Shown: positions 24,810 through 34,359 of the stretch, piece by piece | Numbering within the stretch: position 1 is the first letter of the stretch | How the letters are laid out: each line of letters opens with the position of its first letter | Assembly (NCBI GenBank): GCA_038321615.1 | Contig: JBBQFC010000004.1 | Coordinates: forward strand, 17,616 to 81,615 | Reading direction: 5' to 3' | Source of the DNA: JBBQFC01 sp038321615 | Lineage (GTDB): Bacteria; Bacteroidota; Bacteroidia; Flavobacteriales_D; Cryomorphaceae | DNA length: 64,000 nt | Notes under the pieces: model-generated | Databases searched by the model: none | The model's input: the letters and a program-made list of their open reading frames with translations, nothing else | What the model was told of the DNA's origin: nothing | Translations under genes and position numbers: made by a program

Positions 24810-26855
24810 ATGCGCAATCTCCCCATTCGATTAAAATTAAGAGCCGCCTTTACGTTAGCAATCGGTATGGCTTTTATTATCCTAATAATACGATTGATCT
24901 ATGATCAAAATAAAAGTGAAACGGCAGACATCGCAAATGCACTTGAAAAATATAAAACGTTAGCGCTCCAAAATTCAAAGGATCAGCAAGAATTTCTGCA
25001 CATGGATTGCGTGAACGAACAATACTACATAACTGGCACGAGCGACAAAATGATCGCTCACCAGAAATGGAAAGCCAAGATGGGGAGCGCAATAACAGAA
25101 ATTCAAAACTTATCAGTGTCAAAAGCATTGGACTTGGATGATTTACTCTATGAGCTCAACAGGACTCAGATTCGCTCGTTTGACTCTTTCGATAAATTGG
25201 CAAACGCCACAACTCTTGTTGGCTACAAAGACTACGGAATAACCGGAGAAATGAGAGAATTTGCTCATCAATTGGAAGATAGCTTTCCTGAATTCCTGAA
25301 GCCTGAACTGCTATTAATGTTGAGAAGACATGAGAAAGACTTCATTATTCGGAAGGAAGAAAAATATGCAAGTAAATTTTTTGATCTCTACCGTAAAATT
25401 TCAGTCGAGATGAATTCGACCGTAGGCTCATCAAACGGTCATGACGCAAAAATAATTATTGATCAATATGCGGAAGCCTTTGGAAAACTCTACCAGCATA
25501 GCAAAAGAATAGGATTAACTTCTGGCTCGGGATTGAAAAGCGATTTGGCTGACGCCGAGCAGAATTTGCTGGATCAAACAGATCAACTTTTGGTGACTAT
25601 AAGTGAGAGATCAAAAAATATTCTGCTACGACTACAGATTTACTTTTGGATTGCAATATCGGGCTGCTTACTTACCCTCATGGCACTGGTAAATTATCTT
25701 GCTCGTCTTCTATCCAGACCAGTTCTCATACTTTCGCAACATGTTGATCAGTTTGTAAGCTCTGATTTTGGGAGCAACATCAAAATTGAAAGTTTCGAAA
25801 ATCGGCGTGATGAGTTCGGTGGGCTTTATAATAATTTCAAGAAGTTAGCCGAAGAAATAACCGTTTCATTCAAAGACTACAGGCAAAATGCTGAACAGAA
25901 GCAGGCAGAAGTTTTAGAGAAAACTCAAAAGATAGAAGCGCAAAGAAAACAGCTGGAAACCCATAAAAATCTGCTTATAGGAAAAAATACGGCAATTATG
26001 GATAGTATCCGATATGCGCAGCGGCTTCAAGAGGCCATATTCCCAAGCAGTAAACATATCTCAGAAATTTTGGGAGATTATACCCTAATTTTTAAACCAA
26101 AGGATGTTGTTTCCGGAGATTTTTACTGGATTTACGAAACTCCCGATTCAATATTTTGGGCGGTCGGAGACTGCACCGGACACGGGGTTCCTGGAGCTTT
26201 CATGAGCATTTTGGGTTATACTTTTCTGAAGCAAGCTGTAGCTGATATGGATCTTCGAGAAACCCATGACATCTTAGACTATCTAAACATGGCAATTTCT
26301 GAATTGCTCAATAAAAACAACGGTGTGGGTGAAATTAAAGATGGGATGGATATCGCACTTTGCCGTTATATAAAACGTGATGGAGTACTTCAATTTTCTG
26401 GAGCAAATCGGCCCTTATGCATCATTCGAAACGGTAACGTAGAAATCTATAAATCCGATCGATTACCGGTAGGATGGTACTTCGAAAAAGCCCGAGCAGC
26501 GTTTACTTCAAAACAGATTCAACTCGAAGATTCTGATTTAATTTACCTTTTCTCCGATGGATATTACGATCAATTTGGCGGTTCCAATGACAAAAAATTG
26601 AAATTCAATAGTTTTAAATCGCTTCTTACAGAACTACATCCTTTTGATCATCAAGCCAATTACAGGCTCCTGATGTTCAGTTTAGATCATTGGCAGCAAA
26701 AGACCGAGCAAGTGGACGACATCTGCGTATTGGGAATAGGCACGGCGAAACTCAAATCTTACAGTGCCGCAAAGCATATTTCAAAAAATGTAAGTACGCA
26801 CGTCCCAAAAGGAACTCAAACGGAAGAAAGTGGCAGATTCAAAAGAGTAAAGTAA
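24810..26855 (+). CDS. Membrane sensor with HAMP region and SpoIIE-type PP2C phosphatase
   Basis: 681 residues. An N-terminal membrane helix (about 12-30), an extracytoplasmic helical sensor of about 240 residues, a second helix (about 272-298, YFWIAISGCLLTL), a HAMP-like segment, a coiled coil (residues about 365-400) and a SpoIIE/PP2C phosphatase domain with KPKDVVSGDFYW, VGDCTGHGVPGAFMS and YLFSDGYYDQFGG. It should remove phosphate from a Ser/Thr of a regulatory partner, for example an anti-sigma antagonist, in response to an outside signal. The partner is not encoded nearby. Translation of the next gene starts 22 bases later. Confidence 0.88.
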   Translation: MRNLPIRLKLRAAFTLAIGMAFIILIIRLIYDQNKSETADIANALEKYKTLALQNSKDQQEFLHMDCVNEQYYITGTSDKMIAHQKWKAKMGSAITEIQNLSVSKALDLDDLLYELNRTQIRSFDSFDKLANATTLVGYKDYGITGEMREFAHQLEDSFPEFLKPELLLMLRRHEKDFIIRKEEKYASKFFDLYRKISVEMNSTVGSSNGHDAKIIIDQYAEAFGKLYQHSKRIGLTSGSGLKSDLADAEQNLLDQTDQLLVTISERSKNILLRLQIYFWIAISGCLLTLMALVNYLARLLSRPVLILSQHVDQFVSSDFGSNIKIESFENRRDEFGGLYNNFKKLAEEITVSFKDYRQNAEQKQAEVLEKTQKIEAQRKQLETHKNLLIGKNTAIMDSIRYAQRLQEAIFPSSKHISEILGDYTLIFKPKDVVSGDFYWIYETPDSIFWAVGDCTGHGVPGAFMSILGYTFLKQAVADMDLRETHDILDYLNMAISELLNKNNGVGEIKDGMDIALCRYIKRDGVLQFSGANRPLCIIRNGNVEIYKSDRLPVGWYFEKARAAFTSKQIQLEDSDLIYLFSDGYYDQFGGSNDKKLKFNSFKSLLTELHPFDHQANYRLLMFSLDHWQQKTEQVDDICVLGIGTAKLKSYSAAKHISKNVSTHVPKGTQTEESGRFKRVK

Positions 26856-26860
26856 ATTTG
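26853..26860 (+). promoter_or_regulatory. Bacteroidota -7 box before the Sua5 gene
   Basis: TAAATTTG overlaps the TAA stop of the phosphatase gene and lies 17 bases before the next ATG, suggesting the Sua5 gene may have its own promoter besides read-through. No -33 TTTG seen. Confidence 0.35.
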
Positions 26861-26877
26861 CCAATCAAAAGTCAACA

Positions 26878-27828
26878 ATGGATGATGAAAAGTCGGGAGT
26901 AAATCTCGCGTATGCCAAGGAGCTGCTAGATAGCGGGCAAATAATTGGGATTCCCACGGAGACAGTTTACGGACTCGCTGCCAATGGATTTGATCCAGAT
27001 GCTATCATCCGGATATTCGACGCAAAGAAACGTCCGTATTTCGACCCGCTTATTTTACACATTGGCCAAGCGGATCAATTGCAATTAGTTGCCAAAAAAG
27101 TACCGCAAGATGCGCTCAAACTAGCGCAGCGTTTTTGGCCGGGGCCACTCACTATAATCTTAGAGAAGTCCGATCGCATTCCCGATCTGGTTTCTTCCGG
27201 ACTCCCAACAGTGGGGATTCGAATACCTAGACATCCCATCACCTTAGACTTACTCGGCATGCTCGATTACCCCCTTGCCGCTCCAAGTGCCAACCCCTTT
27301 GGGTACATCAGCCCCACAAGTGCAGGGCACGTATTGCGGCAATTAGGCGACTTGATTCCCTACGTTATTGACGGCGGAATGTGCTCCGTGGGTGTAGAAT
27401 CGACTATTGTAGATCTCAGTGGCGACCAACCGGTAATGCGTCGGCTCGGTGCCGTAACAAACCAAAGTATTAGTGAGGCATTAGGCAAACCTGTACTCGA
27501 AGATTTCCGTGGGGGAAGCAACCCAGCTGCCCCGGGTTTGCTTGCCGGCCACTATGCCCCTCGCAAACCGCTGTATTTTGGCGACATCGAAGCTCTCCTT
27601 GACCAATTTGGCACTCAGAAAGTCGCAGTATTGGGCTATACGCAAACTTACGGTTACCCGGGTATTGCCTTAAGCCCTGGCGGAAGCATCAACGAAGCCG
27701 CCCGCAATTTATTTGCTGCAATGCGTAAACTCGACGAAAGCAACTACGAAATCATTTTGGCTGAAACCATGCCGCATAAAGGAATAGGAAGAGCCATGAA
27801 TGATCGGCTCCAACGGGCTTCCCGCTAG
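26878..27828 (+). CDS. sua5: L-threonylcarbamoyladenylate synthase, Sua5 type
   Basis: 316 residues. The N-terminal YrdC fold shows IGIPTETVYGLAANG and FDAKKRPYFDPLILH, then FWPGPLT and SANPFGYISPT; a C-terminal Sua5 domain of about 100 residues follows (SNPAAPGLLAGHYAPRKPL). It makes threonylcarbamoyl-AMP from threonine, bicarbonate and ATP, the first step of t6A formation at position 37 of ANN-reading tRNAs. Possibly co-transcribed with the phosphatase gene upstream. Confidence 0.94.
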   Translation: MDDEKSGVNLAYAKELLDSGQIIGIPTETVYGLAANGFDPDAIIRIFDAKKRPYFDPLILHIGQADQLQLVAKKVPQDALKLAQRFWPGPLTIILEKSDRIPDLVSSGLPTVGIRIPRHPITLDLLGMLDYPLAAPSANPFGYISPTSAGHVLRQLGDLIPYVIDGGMCSVGVESTIVDLSGDQPVMRRLGAVTNQSISEALGKPVLEDFRGGSNPAAPGLLAGHYAPRKPLYFGDIEALLDQFGTQKVAVLGYTQTYGYPGIALSPGGSINEAARNLFAAMRKLDESNYEIILAETMPHKGIGRAMNDRLQRASR

Positions 27829-27830
27829 GG

Positions 27831-28529
27831 CTACCTGCCAAATAAATTGCGGCCACTTCCAAAGCCGAACTCTGTGCCAATTACAAAAAGACGGGTACCT
27901 GGAAAAAGGAGCGGTTCACTTACTAAAAAATATGTTCCAAATAAGAAGTTTCGATTGAAGTTCATATCGAGACCTGCACCGGCTCTGATCCGATCAAAAC
28001 CCTGAAATCTGGGAAAATCCGGTTCATAAAGCGCGTAGCGCAGATCGAAGTTCACATAGGGTTGATACTTCCTATTTACACGGTAGCCTATTTTAAAAGT
28101 ATTCCGCAGGTTAGTTTCCCAGCCGAGTTCACGGTCTTCTCCGTAGTTTATTGTTCTTTTCTCCCATTGGCCGCGCAGCCTGTTGGCAAAGGTATATCGA
28201 CCACTTTTAAAACGGAGCGTAAGGTCGCCGCCCAGCCGGTGCCTATGGCCGTAAATGCCAGACGCCCGGCGATCGAGTATGTACCGATAGTGGCCACCGA
28301 CACGGACGTGTTTATTGATTTTATATTGCAGACCCAGATTAGTGAAAGCACGGTCGAGCTGCGATAGATTCTGCCCGAAGCGAAACTCTTGATCGATTTC
28401 AATTTCAAAATCCTTGGTCAAATCGGTAGCAAAGCTGAATGTAGTCCATCCGCCAAAATCTTGATCGACTTGAGCCTTTGCATAAGCAATACCGCATAAG
28501 AAAACAATAAGCCAAAAGGCCTTAAGCAT
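27831..28529 (-). CDS. DUF2490 family outer-membrane beta-barrel-like protein
   Basis: 232 residues with a signal peptide ending AKAQ, then repeated amphipathic strands rich in Arg, Tyr and aromatic belts (EQEFRFGQ-like, GHYRYILDRR) ending in a terminal aromatic/Arg strand, as in DUF2490 proteins of Bacteroidota. Probably an outer-membrane barrel. Its start overlaps the DUF4956 stop by 8 bases, so it is the last gene of the seven-gene CotH operon. Function unknown. Confidence 0.8.
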   Translation of the reverse strand: MLKAFWLIVFLCGIAYAKAQVDQDFGGWTTFSFATDLTKDFEIEIDQEFRFGQNLSQLDRAFTNLGLQYKINKHVRVGGHYRYILDRRASGIYGHRHRLGGDLTLRFKSGRYTFANRLRGQWEKRTINYGEDRELGWETNLRNTFKIGYRVNRKYQPYVNFDLRYALYEPDFPRFQGFDRIRAGAGLDMNFNRNFLFGTYFLVSEPLLFPGTRLFVIGTEFGFGSGRNLFGR

Positions 28530-29256
28530 CGTTATCCTGCTTGCTGTGGTAGTAAACTTTAATGGTAGCCGTATCGCGAAGAAAATCGATTTTCTTGATG
28601 TAAAGTTTGTGCACTACAAGACCCGTGCGAGCCTGAATATCTGCTTTAAGCTCCGCTCTATGCTCCGGCTTAATAAGCTCTATGCGTTCGTATTCGATGG
28701 TTTTCACAAATCCCGTTTGGACAAATACATTCCCTTCCACCAGGAAAGCCATAATCAAGATTACTAAATTCATTAGACCGATTTCGAGTATCGATCCTTC
28801 TGTTAGCGAAGCGATAAGACCTAAGGTGATAGAAATGAATAAATAGGTCATATCTCGGGCGGTGATATCTTCCGTGCGGTAGCGCAAAATGCTGAAAATC
28901 GCGAATAACCCGAACGCAGCGCCCACGCCAAAACCACTGTTGTTGTTGAGCAAAGTGGTGATGATCAATATAATGATATTGAACATAAAGAAGGTGAAGA
29001 AGAAATCGTAGCGGCCGTAAACCGGATAATAAATGAACCGGATGAGAATGAACATCGCAAGGAGATCTACTGCCATACGAATGAAAAAATGCAGGTCGAA
29101 GCGCCCCAAGGCCAAGCTGAAAAATTCAATAGGCTCGGCAGTTGCGGTCGGAATGCTTTCCATACCCCAGGGATCTTGACCTAGCCCCAGGAAGGGAAGG
29201 ACGATACAAACGATTAATAGGAGAAATGATGGTTTCGAGCTAAAAAGTGAACGCAT
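28522..29256 (-). CDS. DUF4956 multi-pass membrane protein
   Basis: 244 residues from the ATG at 29256 (the frame runs 42 bases further up, inside the VTC gene). A cleavable or first hydrophobic segment is followed by about five membrane helices (VDLLAMFILIRFIYY, FFTFFMFNIIILIITTLL, AAFGLFAIFSILRY and others) and a cytoplasmic C-terminal domain of about 70 residues. The helix containing GAAFGLFAIFSILRYRTE is typical of DUF4956. Family members are often found beside VTC-domain polymerase genes, as here, where the two overlap by 17 bases. Confidence 0.85.
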   Translation of the reverse strand: MRSLFSSKPSFLLLIVCIVLPFLGLGQDPWGMESIPTATAEPIEFFSLALGRFDLHFFIRMAVDLLAMFILIRFIYYPVYGRYDFFFTFFMFNIIILIITTLLNNNSGFGVGAAFGLFAIFSILRYRTEDITARDMTYLFISITLGLIASLTEGSILEIGLMNLVILIMAFLVEGNVFVQTGFVKTIEYERIELIKPEHRAELKADIQARTGLVVHKLYIKKIDFLRDTATIKVYYHSKQDNDA

Positions 29257-30016
29257 GGTCAATTTTTTGGAGGTAGTGCAGGTTTGGTTTAAAGGCATTC
29301 GATTTGAGATTCTTGTGCAATAAAGTCATCGATAAGCAGTACTTACTAAAGGAAAACTCTCGAATAGAAAGGCTTCGCAGGGCTGCTACGGCTGGCGAAC
29401 GGCGTATGGCATCGGTTTTCACTTCAATGATCGCTACATCGCCAAAATGAGCAGACCGCCCATCTTGTTCCGTCGAAATACGAAAATCAATTGATACGCG
29501 CTCATTCAGAACGGTATCAATAAGCGCTATGCGGTGGTAGTGAATAGCAACCGTGGCGCCGAGACTTTTTAAAACTTCTTCGGGAAAATAGTTTGCCAGA
29601 AAAGTTCGTGAAGTACTTGAAAGGAGGCTGTCATTGTAGCCCACACGCGTTCGCTCTTTGCGAGTAAAACCCTTGTTATTCTTCATTTTCACCTCCATAA
29701 AGGCGGTGCCTGTATTGGAATATTTGCGGATACGGATCTTTGATCGCGTCGCTCTTCGGGCGTGGTGTGCCTTGAAAAACGACAAATCTGCTGTGTCTAA
29801 ATACTGCGAAGAATAGGGCGAAATGGATTGGCCTGCCGCAGTAATATTTTGATAATCTTGAGTAATGAGCTTCAAGAAAGCGGCAATGTCATCCTTATGA
29901 CATAGAAATTTACGGTCGAAACGCTTCATTAAGATTTCCGCTGGAAGAGCTTCTAGTTCGATTTTTTCGAAAGGCGACACAGCTTGAACAATACAATCGG
30001 GGTATTGCTCATTCAT
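29240..30016 (-). CDS. VTC-domain protein, putative polyphosphate polymerase
   Basis: 258 residues forming one VTC domain. Key features are KRFDRKFLC near the N terminus, the basic strand KIRIRKY followed by FMEVKMKNNKGFTRKERTRV, and the acidic metal strand VAIIEVKTDA. In yeast Vtc4 this tunnel domain joins ATP gamma-phosphates into polyphosphate. Here it has no membrane part; the DUF4956 protein encoded next may supply it. The gene overlaps both neighbours in the operon. Confidence 0.85.
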   Translation of the reverse strand: MNEQYPDCIVQAVSPFEKIELEALPAEILMKRFDRKFLCHKDDIAAFLKLITQDYQNITAAGQSISPYSSQYLDTADLSFFKAHHARRATRSKIRIRKYSNTGTAFMEVKMKNNKGFTRKERTRVGYNDSLLSSTSRTFLANYFPEEVLKSLGATVAIHYHRIALIDTVLNERVSIDFRISTEQDGRSAHFGDVAIIEVKTDAIRRSPAVAALRSLSIREFSFSKYCLSMTLLHKNLKSNAFKPNLHYLQKIDHAFTF

Positions 30017-30587
30017 ACATGTAGGCTTTTGTTTCTACCAAGATACCGTCAACTTCGGTGCGTTTCCCGATTTTAAAACCCCGGTCATCGAAGGAATATA
30101 TTTCAATTCGGGTCTCATTTCTATCACCAAACACGGTGCGTTTTTCCACCACATCGCCAAAGCTATTGTAGGTGTAAAAAGTAGTGCTCACAAGCTCGCC
30201 TGCCCTGTTATAGTATGCCGTGGAAAGCTTATCCCCTTTTTTAAATTTATGTACTTGCTTTTCGTATTCGGCCGAGCGCTCTTGGGGATTTCGATCGTAA
30301 GGTTGGTCGCGTACTTCTTCTATAATATCATCTCCTTCGTACAACCGCTTTTCAGTGGTCTTGACGTTTCCGTCGGGGAGCATATCGACTTTTTCCACCC
30401 ATTCGCCATCTGCATTGTAACTTTCGTGTTCTGAAATGTAAGGCTCCAGAGCTTCACCATTAGCGTACGGCGTTGTAAGTTCTTTCATAGACTTAATGCC
30501 ATACGTCTTCTTTAGCTTCGATTGCCCGTAAGCTGAAGCCAGGAATAATGGAAAAAGTATCAGGAATGCAGCCGTGCTCTTCTTCAT
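30009..30587 (-). CDS. Secreted protein with YD-like repeats, unknown function
   Basis: 192 residues with a signal peptide (ending SAYGQ). The mature part has several short repeats of the form (N/F)xxGEx(V/I)... such as YNADGEWVEKV, YNRAGELVSTT, YNSFGDVVEKR and FDDRGFKIGKR, which resemble the antiparallel strands of RHS/YD-like or toxin-antitoxin MORN-type beta repeats. It overlaps the lipoprotein gene by ATGA and the VTC gene by 8 bases, so it is a fixed part of this operon. Not recognised as a named family. Confidence 0.65.
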   Translation of the reverse strand: MKKSTAAFLILFPLFLASAYGQSKLKKTYGIKSMKELTTPYANGEALEPYISEHESYNADGEWVEKVDMLPDGNVKTTEKRLYEGDDIIEEVRDQPYDRNPQERSAEYEKQVHKFKKGDKLSTAYYNRAGELVSTTFYTYNSFGDVVEKRTVFGDRNETRIEIYSFDDRGFKIGKRTEVDGILVETKAYMYE

Positions 30588-30976
30588 CTTACCACCACAA
30601 TATCGGGTAAAACTATTTTGGCTTTTCGGTCGGATATTTCAACTTCCAACCTACGCGTTTCGTTGGCATCGGTAAGGTCGCAAGCGTTCGAAATTGCGTA
30701 AACGGTGTACCTACCTTCTTGTAAATAAGGAAACCAATAAGTGCCATCTGGACCCGTGCGCACACGTTCAAAATAAGAAGGTTCATCGCCCGCAATGATA
30801 TAGACTTCTTCATCTACACCATAATAGGTAGCTCGCAAATCGCTGCAATTCCCATTATACTCTTCGATCCAGACCTTACCCTGTATGGATGCTTTTCCGC
30901 CAGGACCAGGATCCTTTTCGCAGGCTGAAAAAATAAAAATGGCTATTAAAAAGCTAAAAATCGTGCAGCGCTTCAT
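30584..30976 (-). CDS. Lipoprotein with carboxypeptidase-regulatory-like beta domain
   Basis: 130 residues from the ATG at 30976, chosen because it gives the signal MKRCTIFSFLIAIFIFSAC with the lipobox Cys19; the frame extends upstream without a signal. The mature domain (KASIQGKVWIEE ... GPDGTYWFPYLQEGRYTVYA) is the CarboxypepD_reg/SpaA-like beta-sandwich common on Bacteroidota surfaces. Second in order after CotH within the minus-strand operon. Confidence 0.75.
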   Translation of the reverse strand: MKRCTIFSFLIAIFIFSACEKDPGPGGKASIQGKVWIEEYNGNCSDLRATYYGVDEEVYIIAGDEPSYFERVRTGPDGTYWFPYLQEGRYTVYAISNACDLTDANETRRLEVEISDRKAKIVLPDIVVVR

Positions 30977-31042
30977 GGTCTCAAAGAGCCAAATATCGCA
31001 AACCTTGACGACATGGTAACATTGGCTTAACATTAAACGCGA

Positions 31043-34000
31043 TTAACGAATCAAGGTAATGTGTCCAAGCCGCTCCACAATCTCGCCTGTAATAGTATTG
31101 GTATACCTTATAAAATAAGCATAAACACCAGCTTCGCAGTAGTAATCGCCGCCATCAAGGTTTCCATTCCAGCCTTTATCAATATCGAAAGTGGTCCAAA
31201 TAGTCTTCCCCCAGCGATCGATTACGGCGAAGCGAAAATCTTCCACGGCTATCTCATTGGCGTAGGCCTTAAATAGATCGTTGACCCCATCGCCATTAGG
31301 GGTAAAGGAATTTGGAATATACACGTTGTGGATACGCTCTTTGAAATGAGCGATCAGACGCGCCGGGCCCAAGAATTTGTAATTCTGATAACCCACTTCG
31401 GGATAAGCGATGGGGTACCCGAAGAAGACTTCCCAATGAGAAAATTCGTAGATGCCGCGATTGATTGGGTCAAGCAAGATAAAGTCATTTGATAGAAAAC
31501 GCTTCTCGTAAGGGAACGTGTCTTCAAATATTCCGTCAATGCGCATCACGCCTGCTCCTTCGGGTTCTACTTCGACTTGCAGGAGGTAATTTGGCAACTC
31601 GACGTAGTTCGCAATAACCACATCAGCAGTATTAAATACGGTAATAATCTCCGCGCTCGACTCATTAGGCGCTGGTATAGCGTTCAGAATACTCCAATGC
31701 GAAAATTCGTGAAAAGGAAGTAGAGACGCTGTTTCCAAAAGCACATCCACACCGCCGGGTATTTGCAGATTTGCGGGAAGTGGGGTTATGTCGCTTTCGT
31801 TCATCCGCATGCTACCGGCGCCAGCGGGGACTACGTTGAAACTAACGGAGTAAATAAGTTCTTCGAAGAAAGCCGTTATCGACCCATCAGCGTCGGCGGA
31901 GAACAGGTTTTCGGCCGAAATAGGCGCATTAACAAAGACAAAATCCGATTGCCAATAATCAAAAGCCCAGCCACCATTTGCCGTAGCAAGTATAGCATAA
32001 TCAGTAGCTGGAAGCTCTATGGTAACAGGAAAGGAATTATAGGTAACACCGTTCAAAGTGATGCTCCCGCCAAGCGCTGGCTCAGCATTCAAGGTGATAT
32101 TATAAACTTGGTCGGGTACAAAATGAGCGACCAGGGTATCATTTGCAGTGAAGGTCAGTAAGATTGCCTCATCCAATTCGTCGGGAGTTATTACGGTATT
32201 GTTCGACGTCCAATGCGAAAAGGAAAAGCCAGGATTTTCATCGGCATCAAAAGGCACTTCGATGCCTCCAAAATAGGCGGTAGTGTAGGGATAGGTCGAG
32301 ATTTCAAAAGAACTTAGATCGATTCGACCACCCTCTGGTGGATCGGCCATAAGCGTTATTTGATAAGGGCCGCTCAATTCCGGATAGCAATCAATAAAGC
32401 CATCGTTGACTGTAGCGCAGCGGGTATCGATGAAATCGTGAATCTCTTGAACGTTCGACTCCCACTCGGCCATGCTCCCGCCCCAACGGGTAATGTGGCC
32501 GGGCATTTCAGGAGCGATAAGGCCAACTAAACTATCTAAGTGGTTATGCATAAAATCGCAACTGAAGTAGATGCCACTCAGATCAGAAAATCGATTAACA
32601 TACTCCGAGAAGAATTGATCGTTGGTCAGCAGTGCGTTCCAAATAGGCACATGGCCTTGACCGCCAGGGTCACCAATTTGAGCCGGGTCGCAGATATCCG
32701 CGTTAGCCGATTGATCGGGAATACCCGTAAAATTGACGTAATGCCCAAAAGTGGCGTCCATATCCCATAGAATATAACGCCATCTCCGACCGTCACCATC
32801 TGGATTGCGCCCACGCCACCAACCCGTATTCCAATTGAGCCAGTCGGCGCAAACGGTGTAGGAGTTCAACGTGAAATAATCGATCAAACTGGTTACATTG
32901 AATCGATCCACTACATATTCGTAATTGGCATCGACAGACATGTCATTACCTAAAATATAATCGCGGAGATCGTACCATTCATCTGCTGAGCCAAATTCTT
33001 CCCAAGTGCCTCCCCAGGTTTTTAAGAAATCTACGTCATTGGAACCTTGGTCGTAATAATGATCGGTGAAGTCGATGTCATCAACCTTTTCGCGAATCTC
33101 ATACACACCCCAATATTGCCCGTTCACGTACATCACGCAGGGTTCGTAGCTACGCTCATCGAGCTTAAGGTCGGCTACTTGCGAAAGGCTTTGCACATAA
33201 GCATCGCGTATGTGGGCACCGCCGTTTTCAAAAGGGTAATTATCGCTAGCAGCAGCCTTCAGAATCAGGCGTTGGTAGCCATCTCTATCCTTCCCTGGAA
33301 ACACCGGGTATTCAATTTCATTGCCGTAGCCAAACTCGTCTTGGGTTATATAGTCAATTCCGCGCTGCGGATAGGCCCACGAATCATTTCCATGTTCATT
33401 GAAATCGCCTAGTGCTTGAGCAAGCAGCTCTCCCTGCGGTGAGAAAAGCTCAAAATGGCCAACGGGTTCAATTTGTTGTCCGTTCAGCAGGGTTAAAAGT
33501 TGATTGCCACTTACGGAAACAATTGGCGTGCTATGTGTCTGGTTTAGGAAATAGGTGTGGGTGGCAATGAAACTAGGAGGCGTATCGGGATTGCTGCTGA
33601 AAGCTCTCGCCCGAATTACCGTCGTTACTGCCAGATTGATAGACCCCGTATATACTTGACTGGAGACGATTGGCTCCGAGCCATCGGTAGTGTAGCGAAT
33701 AGTTGCGCCAGGAGTAGCGGAAGTAATGGTAACATTTGCGTTTCCGGAATAATATCCAGGTGCCGTTGCAATTGTAAGCTCGGGATACTCATCGCGCGGA
33801 GCTGCATTCGGATTGCCCGGAGTTGGCGTAGTAAATATCGACCAGGTGTTGCCGCCATCGGTTGTCCTTCCTCGGGAATGCCCACGCTGATTAGCGGTAA
33901 GCAATAGGTAGCTATCGACAATGATCCCCCCCGGATTGCTTAGTACTGCTCCTTCTTGCTTGGCTTGGGTAATTTTAAAATTAGTGTGCAAATTTGGAAG

Positions 34001-34297
34001 GGTCTGAATATCCCGACCCGAACACCAAAACCGGAGAAAACCATTACCCGCAATATTAATTCCGGCCGGAATAGCCCACTTCATGGGTTCCAGCTCGTTG
34101 TCGCTCAAATAAAATCCGCTCAAATCTACTGGTGTGCCAGAAGTATTATAGAGCTCCAGCCAATCTTCGTAATCGCCAAAATTATCTATGAAGCCACCTC
34201 CTTGAAAATTTGCGGCACTCAATTCGTTTATTACCACTTGAGCGCGCAAGGAGAACCCTATCGAAAAGGCAAAAAGCAGCGTAAGCAATCGGTTCAT
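31043..34297 (-). CDS. CotH kinase family surface protein with lamin-tail domain and T9SS type B tail
   Basis: 1084 residues. After a signal peptide come a lamin-tail domain (VVINELSAANF ... EDWLELYNTSG), a chitobiase-type C-terminal module (ATIRYTTDGSEP), a CotH kinase domain (DGYQRLILKAAASDNYPFE; YEIREKVDDIDF; WRYILWDMDATFG with the catalytic DMD), several InlB-like beta repeats (GGSITLNG, FDYWQSD) and a gliding-motility C-terminal domain (FTPNGDGVNDLFKA ... DRWGKTIW), the type B T9SS signal. CotH kinases phosphorylate serine on spore-coat and other surface proteins. The substrate here is unknown; it heads a cluster with a putative polyphosphate polymerase. Confidence 0.9.
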   Translation of the reverse strand: MNRLLTLLFAFSIGFSLRAQVVINELSAANFQGGGFIDNFGDYEDWLELYNTSGTPVDLSGFYLSDNELEPMKWAIPAGINIAGNGFLRFWCSGRDIQTLPNLHTNFKITQAKQEGAVLSNPGGIIVDSYLLLTANQRGHSRGRTTDGGNTWSIFTTPTPGNPNAAPRDEYPELTIATAPGYYSGNANVTITSATPGATIRYTTDGSEPIVSSQVYTGSINLAVTTVIRARAFSSNPDTPPSFIATHTYFLNQTHSTPIVSVSGNQLLTLLNGQQIEPVGHFELFSPQGELLAQALGDFNEHGNDSWAYPQRGIDYITQDEFGYGNEIEYPVFPGKDRDGYQRLILKAAASDNYPFENGGAHIRDAYVQSLSQVADLKLDERSYEPCVMYVNGQYWGVYEIREKVDDIDFTDHYYDQGSNDVDFLKTWGGTWEEFGSADEWYDLRDYILGNDMSVDANYEYVVDRFNVTSLIDYFTLNSYTVCADWLNWNTGWWRGRNPDGDGRRWRYILWDMDATFGHYVNFTGIPDQSANADICDPAQIGDPGGQGHVPIWNALLTNDQFFSEYVNRFSDLSGIYFSCDFMHNHLDSLVGLIAPEMPGHITRWGGSMAEWESNVQEIHDFIDTRCATVNDGFIDCYPELSGPYQITLMADPPEGGRIDLSSFEISTYPYTTAYFGGIEVPFDADENPGFSFSHWTSNNTVITPDELDEAILLTFTANDTLVAHFVPDQVYNITLNAEPALGGSITLNGVTYNSFPVTIELPATDYAILATANGGWAFDYWQSDFVFVNAPISAENLFSADADGSITAFFEELIYSVSFNVVPAGAGSMRMNESDITPLPANLQIPGGVDVLLETASLLPFHEFSHWSILNAIPAPNESSAEIITVFNTADVVIANYVELPNYLLQVEVEPEGAGVMRIDGIFEDTFPYEKRFLSNDFILLDPINRGIYEFSHWEVFFGYPIAYPEVGYQNYKFLGPARLIAHFKERIHNVYIPNSFTPNGDGVNDLFKAYANEIAVEDFRFAVIDRWGKTIWTTFDIDKGWNGNLDGGDYYCEAGVYAYFIRYTNTITGEIVERLGHITLIR

Positions 34298-34338
34298 AAA
34301 GCAGGTTAAAAAATGGTTTCAGTTCATTGACGATACGT

Positions 34339-34359
34339 TTAGATACAAGTTGTATCTAA
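34339..34359. repeat. 21-base perfect palindrome upstream of CotH
   Basis: TTAGATACAA and TTGTATCTAA flank a single central base. It overlaps the last codon of the lamin-tail gene and lies 42 bases before the CotH start. It is too AT-rich and lacks a T-run to be a good terminator; an operator for a dimeric regulator is plausible. Confidence 0.7.
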
